The notes under the pieces were generated by a model. It was not told the origin of the DNA, did not search any database, and saw only the letters and a program-made list of their open reading frames with translations. From DYMC01 sp035406705 (GTDB lineage: Bacteria; Verrucomicrobiota; Lentisphaeria; Victivallales; GWF2-50-93), in assembly GCA_964426675.1 (NCBI GenBank), contig CAYRRM010000048.1, forward strand, positions 1 to 14,984: 14,984 nt of DNA, given 5' to 3'. The position numbers were made by a program, and so were the translations under genes. How positions within the stretch are numbered: the stretch's first letter is position 1; every line of letters begins with the position of its first letter. Positions 13,741 to 14,984 of the stretch are shown in pieces.

Positions 13741-14984
13741 TTAAAATTTTTCAGATAACTTCTTATGTTTTGTTTTGATATAAGAGAGATTTTGTTCAAT
13801 AAGATTGATTCTCTCTTCTACAGATTTGAACGATCTCATAGGATCATTTGGAGTGTTTATTACATAATCAATAAGTACGTCTATATTTGAAACTGCCACG
13901 TGAATTCTTGTATCAGAAGAAGCATAATAAATTAGAACAGTTCCATTATTTAAAACTACAGCTCCATTACAGAAGACTACATTTGAAACATCCCCTACCC
14001 TTTCAATACCAAGAGGAGCTAAAAAATATCCTCCCGGTGAGGCTATTACTTTTTCCGGAGAATGAAGATCACAGAGAAAAGCATAAAGAACATATCGAAG
14101 ACCAGCTGCTGTATTACGTACACCATGAGCAATATGCAACCAACCTTTTGGAGTTTTTATTGGAACTGCCCCGGCCCCATTTTTAACCTCTTTTACGGTG
14201 TGATAGAGTCTCGGATCCACAATCTTTTCCTCATCTATTACCGCAGGTGCTATTGAATCAGAAAGCCCCCAGCCAATTCCTCCTCCGCTGCCTGCTTCTA
14301 TAAAGCTGTCCTGAGGACGAGTATAAAAGGCATATTTTCCTTTTACAAACTCAGGGTGCAGGACAACATTTCTTTGTTGTGGAGATTTTGTTTTTAAATC
14401 CGGAAGTCTCTCCCAATTTTTTAAATCTCTTGTTCTGACTATTCCACACTGAGCTATTGCACTGGAAAGATCGCCAGGTGGAGCATTTGGGTCTTTTTTT
14501 TCCACACAAAATAATCCATATATCCAACCGTCCTCATGCTTTGTTAAACGCATATCATACCAATTAGTTTCATCAGATGAATTTTCCGGAATATAGATAG
14601 GCTTATCTATGAATTTGAAACCATCTATTCCATTTTTACTTTCTGCAATAGCAAAAAAAGATTTTCTATCATATCCTTCGACTCTACATATTAGAAATAT
14701 TTTGTTGTCATGTAAAATCGCGCCAGGATTAAAAACAGCATTAATTCCAAGTCTCTCCAATAGAAAAGGATTCGTATTAGGATTGAGATCGTATTTCCAG
14801 TGAGGAGGAATATGATTTCTTGTTAAAACAGGATTTTTGTATCTGTAATATGCAGAACCGAACCATAAAGGATCTATTGCATTTTTTGTAGAAATTGTTT
14901 TTTTATATATATGTATAATTTTTTTTAATCTTTTTTTATAACTAAAACCAGGATAGATTTTTTTAGATTTTGATTTTTTATTCA
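13741..14984 (-). CDS. GH130 phosphorylase, probably 4-O-beta-D-mannosyl-D-glucose phosphorylase; start codon split by the right window edge
   Basis: Cytoplasmic enzyme that splits beta-1,4-mannosyl-glucose with phosphate to mannose-1-phosphate and glucose, a step in mannan/mannobiose use. The frame is open to the right edge, where the last two bases read xTG, so the initiator is most likely the codon beginning one base outside; this gives 414 residues, close to the usual 390-400. The added N-terminus has NPVLTRNHIPPHWKYDLNPN and NPFLLERLGINAVFNPGA, conserved in GH130, so the in-frame TTG at 14760 is not the start. Subfamily-1 motifs follow: RVEGYDRKSFFAIAES, NWYDMRLTKHEDGWIYG with the probable catalytic Asp144, QQRNVVLHPEF, YTRPQD, GSGGGIGWGLSD, HGVRNTAAGLRYVLY and VGDVSNVVFCNGAV. 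It runs towards grpE, 161 bp away. The GH38 gene 7 kb away fits a mannose theme. Confidence 0.92.
   Translation of the reverse strand, partial: NKKSKSKKIYPGFSYKKRLKKIIHIYKKTISTKNAIDPLWFGSAYYRYKNPVLTRNHIPPHWKYDLNPNTNPFLLERLGINAVFNPGAILHDNKIFLICRVEGYDRKSFFAIAESKNGIDGFKFIDKPIYIPENSSDETNWYDMRLTKHEDGWIYGLFCVEKKDPNAPPGDLSSAIAQCGIVRTRDLKNWERLPDLKTKSPQQRNVVLHPEFVKGKYAFYTRPQDSFIEAGSGGGIGWGLSDSIAPAVIDEEKIVDPRLYHTVKEVKNGAGAVPIKTPKGWLHIAHGVRNTAAGLRYVLYAFLCDLHSPEKVIASPGGYFLAPLGIERVGDVSNVVFCNGAVVLNNGTVLIYYASSDTRIHVAVSNIDVLIDYVINTPNDPMRSFKSVEERINLIEQNLSYIKTKHKKLSEKF

Noticed and set aside
14609..14803. Plus-strand open frame of 64 codons near the right edge.
   Set aside because: It is antisense to the conserved N-terminal half of the GH130 gene.

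Overview
The window is an AT-rich (about one-third GC) piece of bacterial chromosome, densely coding, with twelve protein genes. I see no rRNA, tRNA, CRISPR array or insertion sequence. A Tad-type secretion/pilus motor, GrpE/DnaJ chaperones and carbohydrate phosphorylase/mannosidase genes together suggest a free-living or host-associated heterotroph, probably one with a Gram-negative type envelope. The combination of FHA-fused TadA, GH38 and GH130 would fit an uncultured lineage of the PVC/Omnitrophota or FCB kind, but that placement is inference; the window holds no phylogenetic marker I can place from sequence alone.

Layout from left to right. (1) Minus strand, 1-1912: cobS (last step of cobalamin nucleotide-loop assembly) followed by the 5' part of ptsI (phosphotransferase enzyme I), which runs off the left edge. 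(2) A 106-bp divergent control region. (3) Plus strand, 2019-7065: purD (purine synthesis), a two-part protein with a C-terminal TerB-like domain, and a 962-residue GH38 alpha-mannosidase, closely spaced and probably one operon. (4) Minus strand, 7085-10592: cpaB, an FHA-domain-fused tadA ATPase and tadB, a short Tad cluster lacking the secretin, pilin, prepilin peptidase and tadC that usually accompany it. (5) A 250-bp AT-rich non-coding region with a promoter-like sequence and two palindromes. (6) Minus strand, 10855-13579: grpE, dnaJ and aroE. dnaK is absent from between grpE and dnaJ, and aroE is translationally coupled to dnaJ through a TTG start. (7) Minus strand, 13741 to the right edge: a GH130 phosphorylase closely matching 4-O-beta-D-mannosyl-D-glucose phosphorylases; its true start is most likely the codon split by the window end.

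The two glycosidase-type genes point to use of mannose-containing glycans: the GH38 enzyme would release mannose from alpha-linked mannosides, and the GH130 enzyme would make mannose-1-phosphate from beta-1,4-mannosyl-glucose. Enzyme I could belong to a sugar PTS or to a regulatory phosphorelay; nothing here decides which. The other genes are housekeeping.

The least expected signal is a short perfect palindrome, TGCGAAATTCGCA. It occurs three times exactly and once with a single mismatch, always inside conserved coding sequence and always in the same codon phase (encoding Ala-Lys/Asn-Phe/Ile-Ala). Chance does not readily explain three exact 13-mers in 15 kb of AT-rich DNA. It may be one instance of a genome-wide iterated palindrome, comparable in kind to cyanobacterial HIP1 or to DNA-uptake sequences. 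No gene-free stretch exceeds 300 bp.
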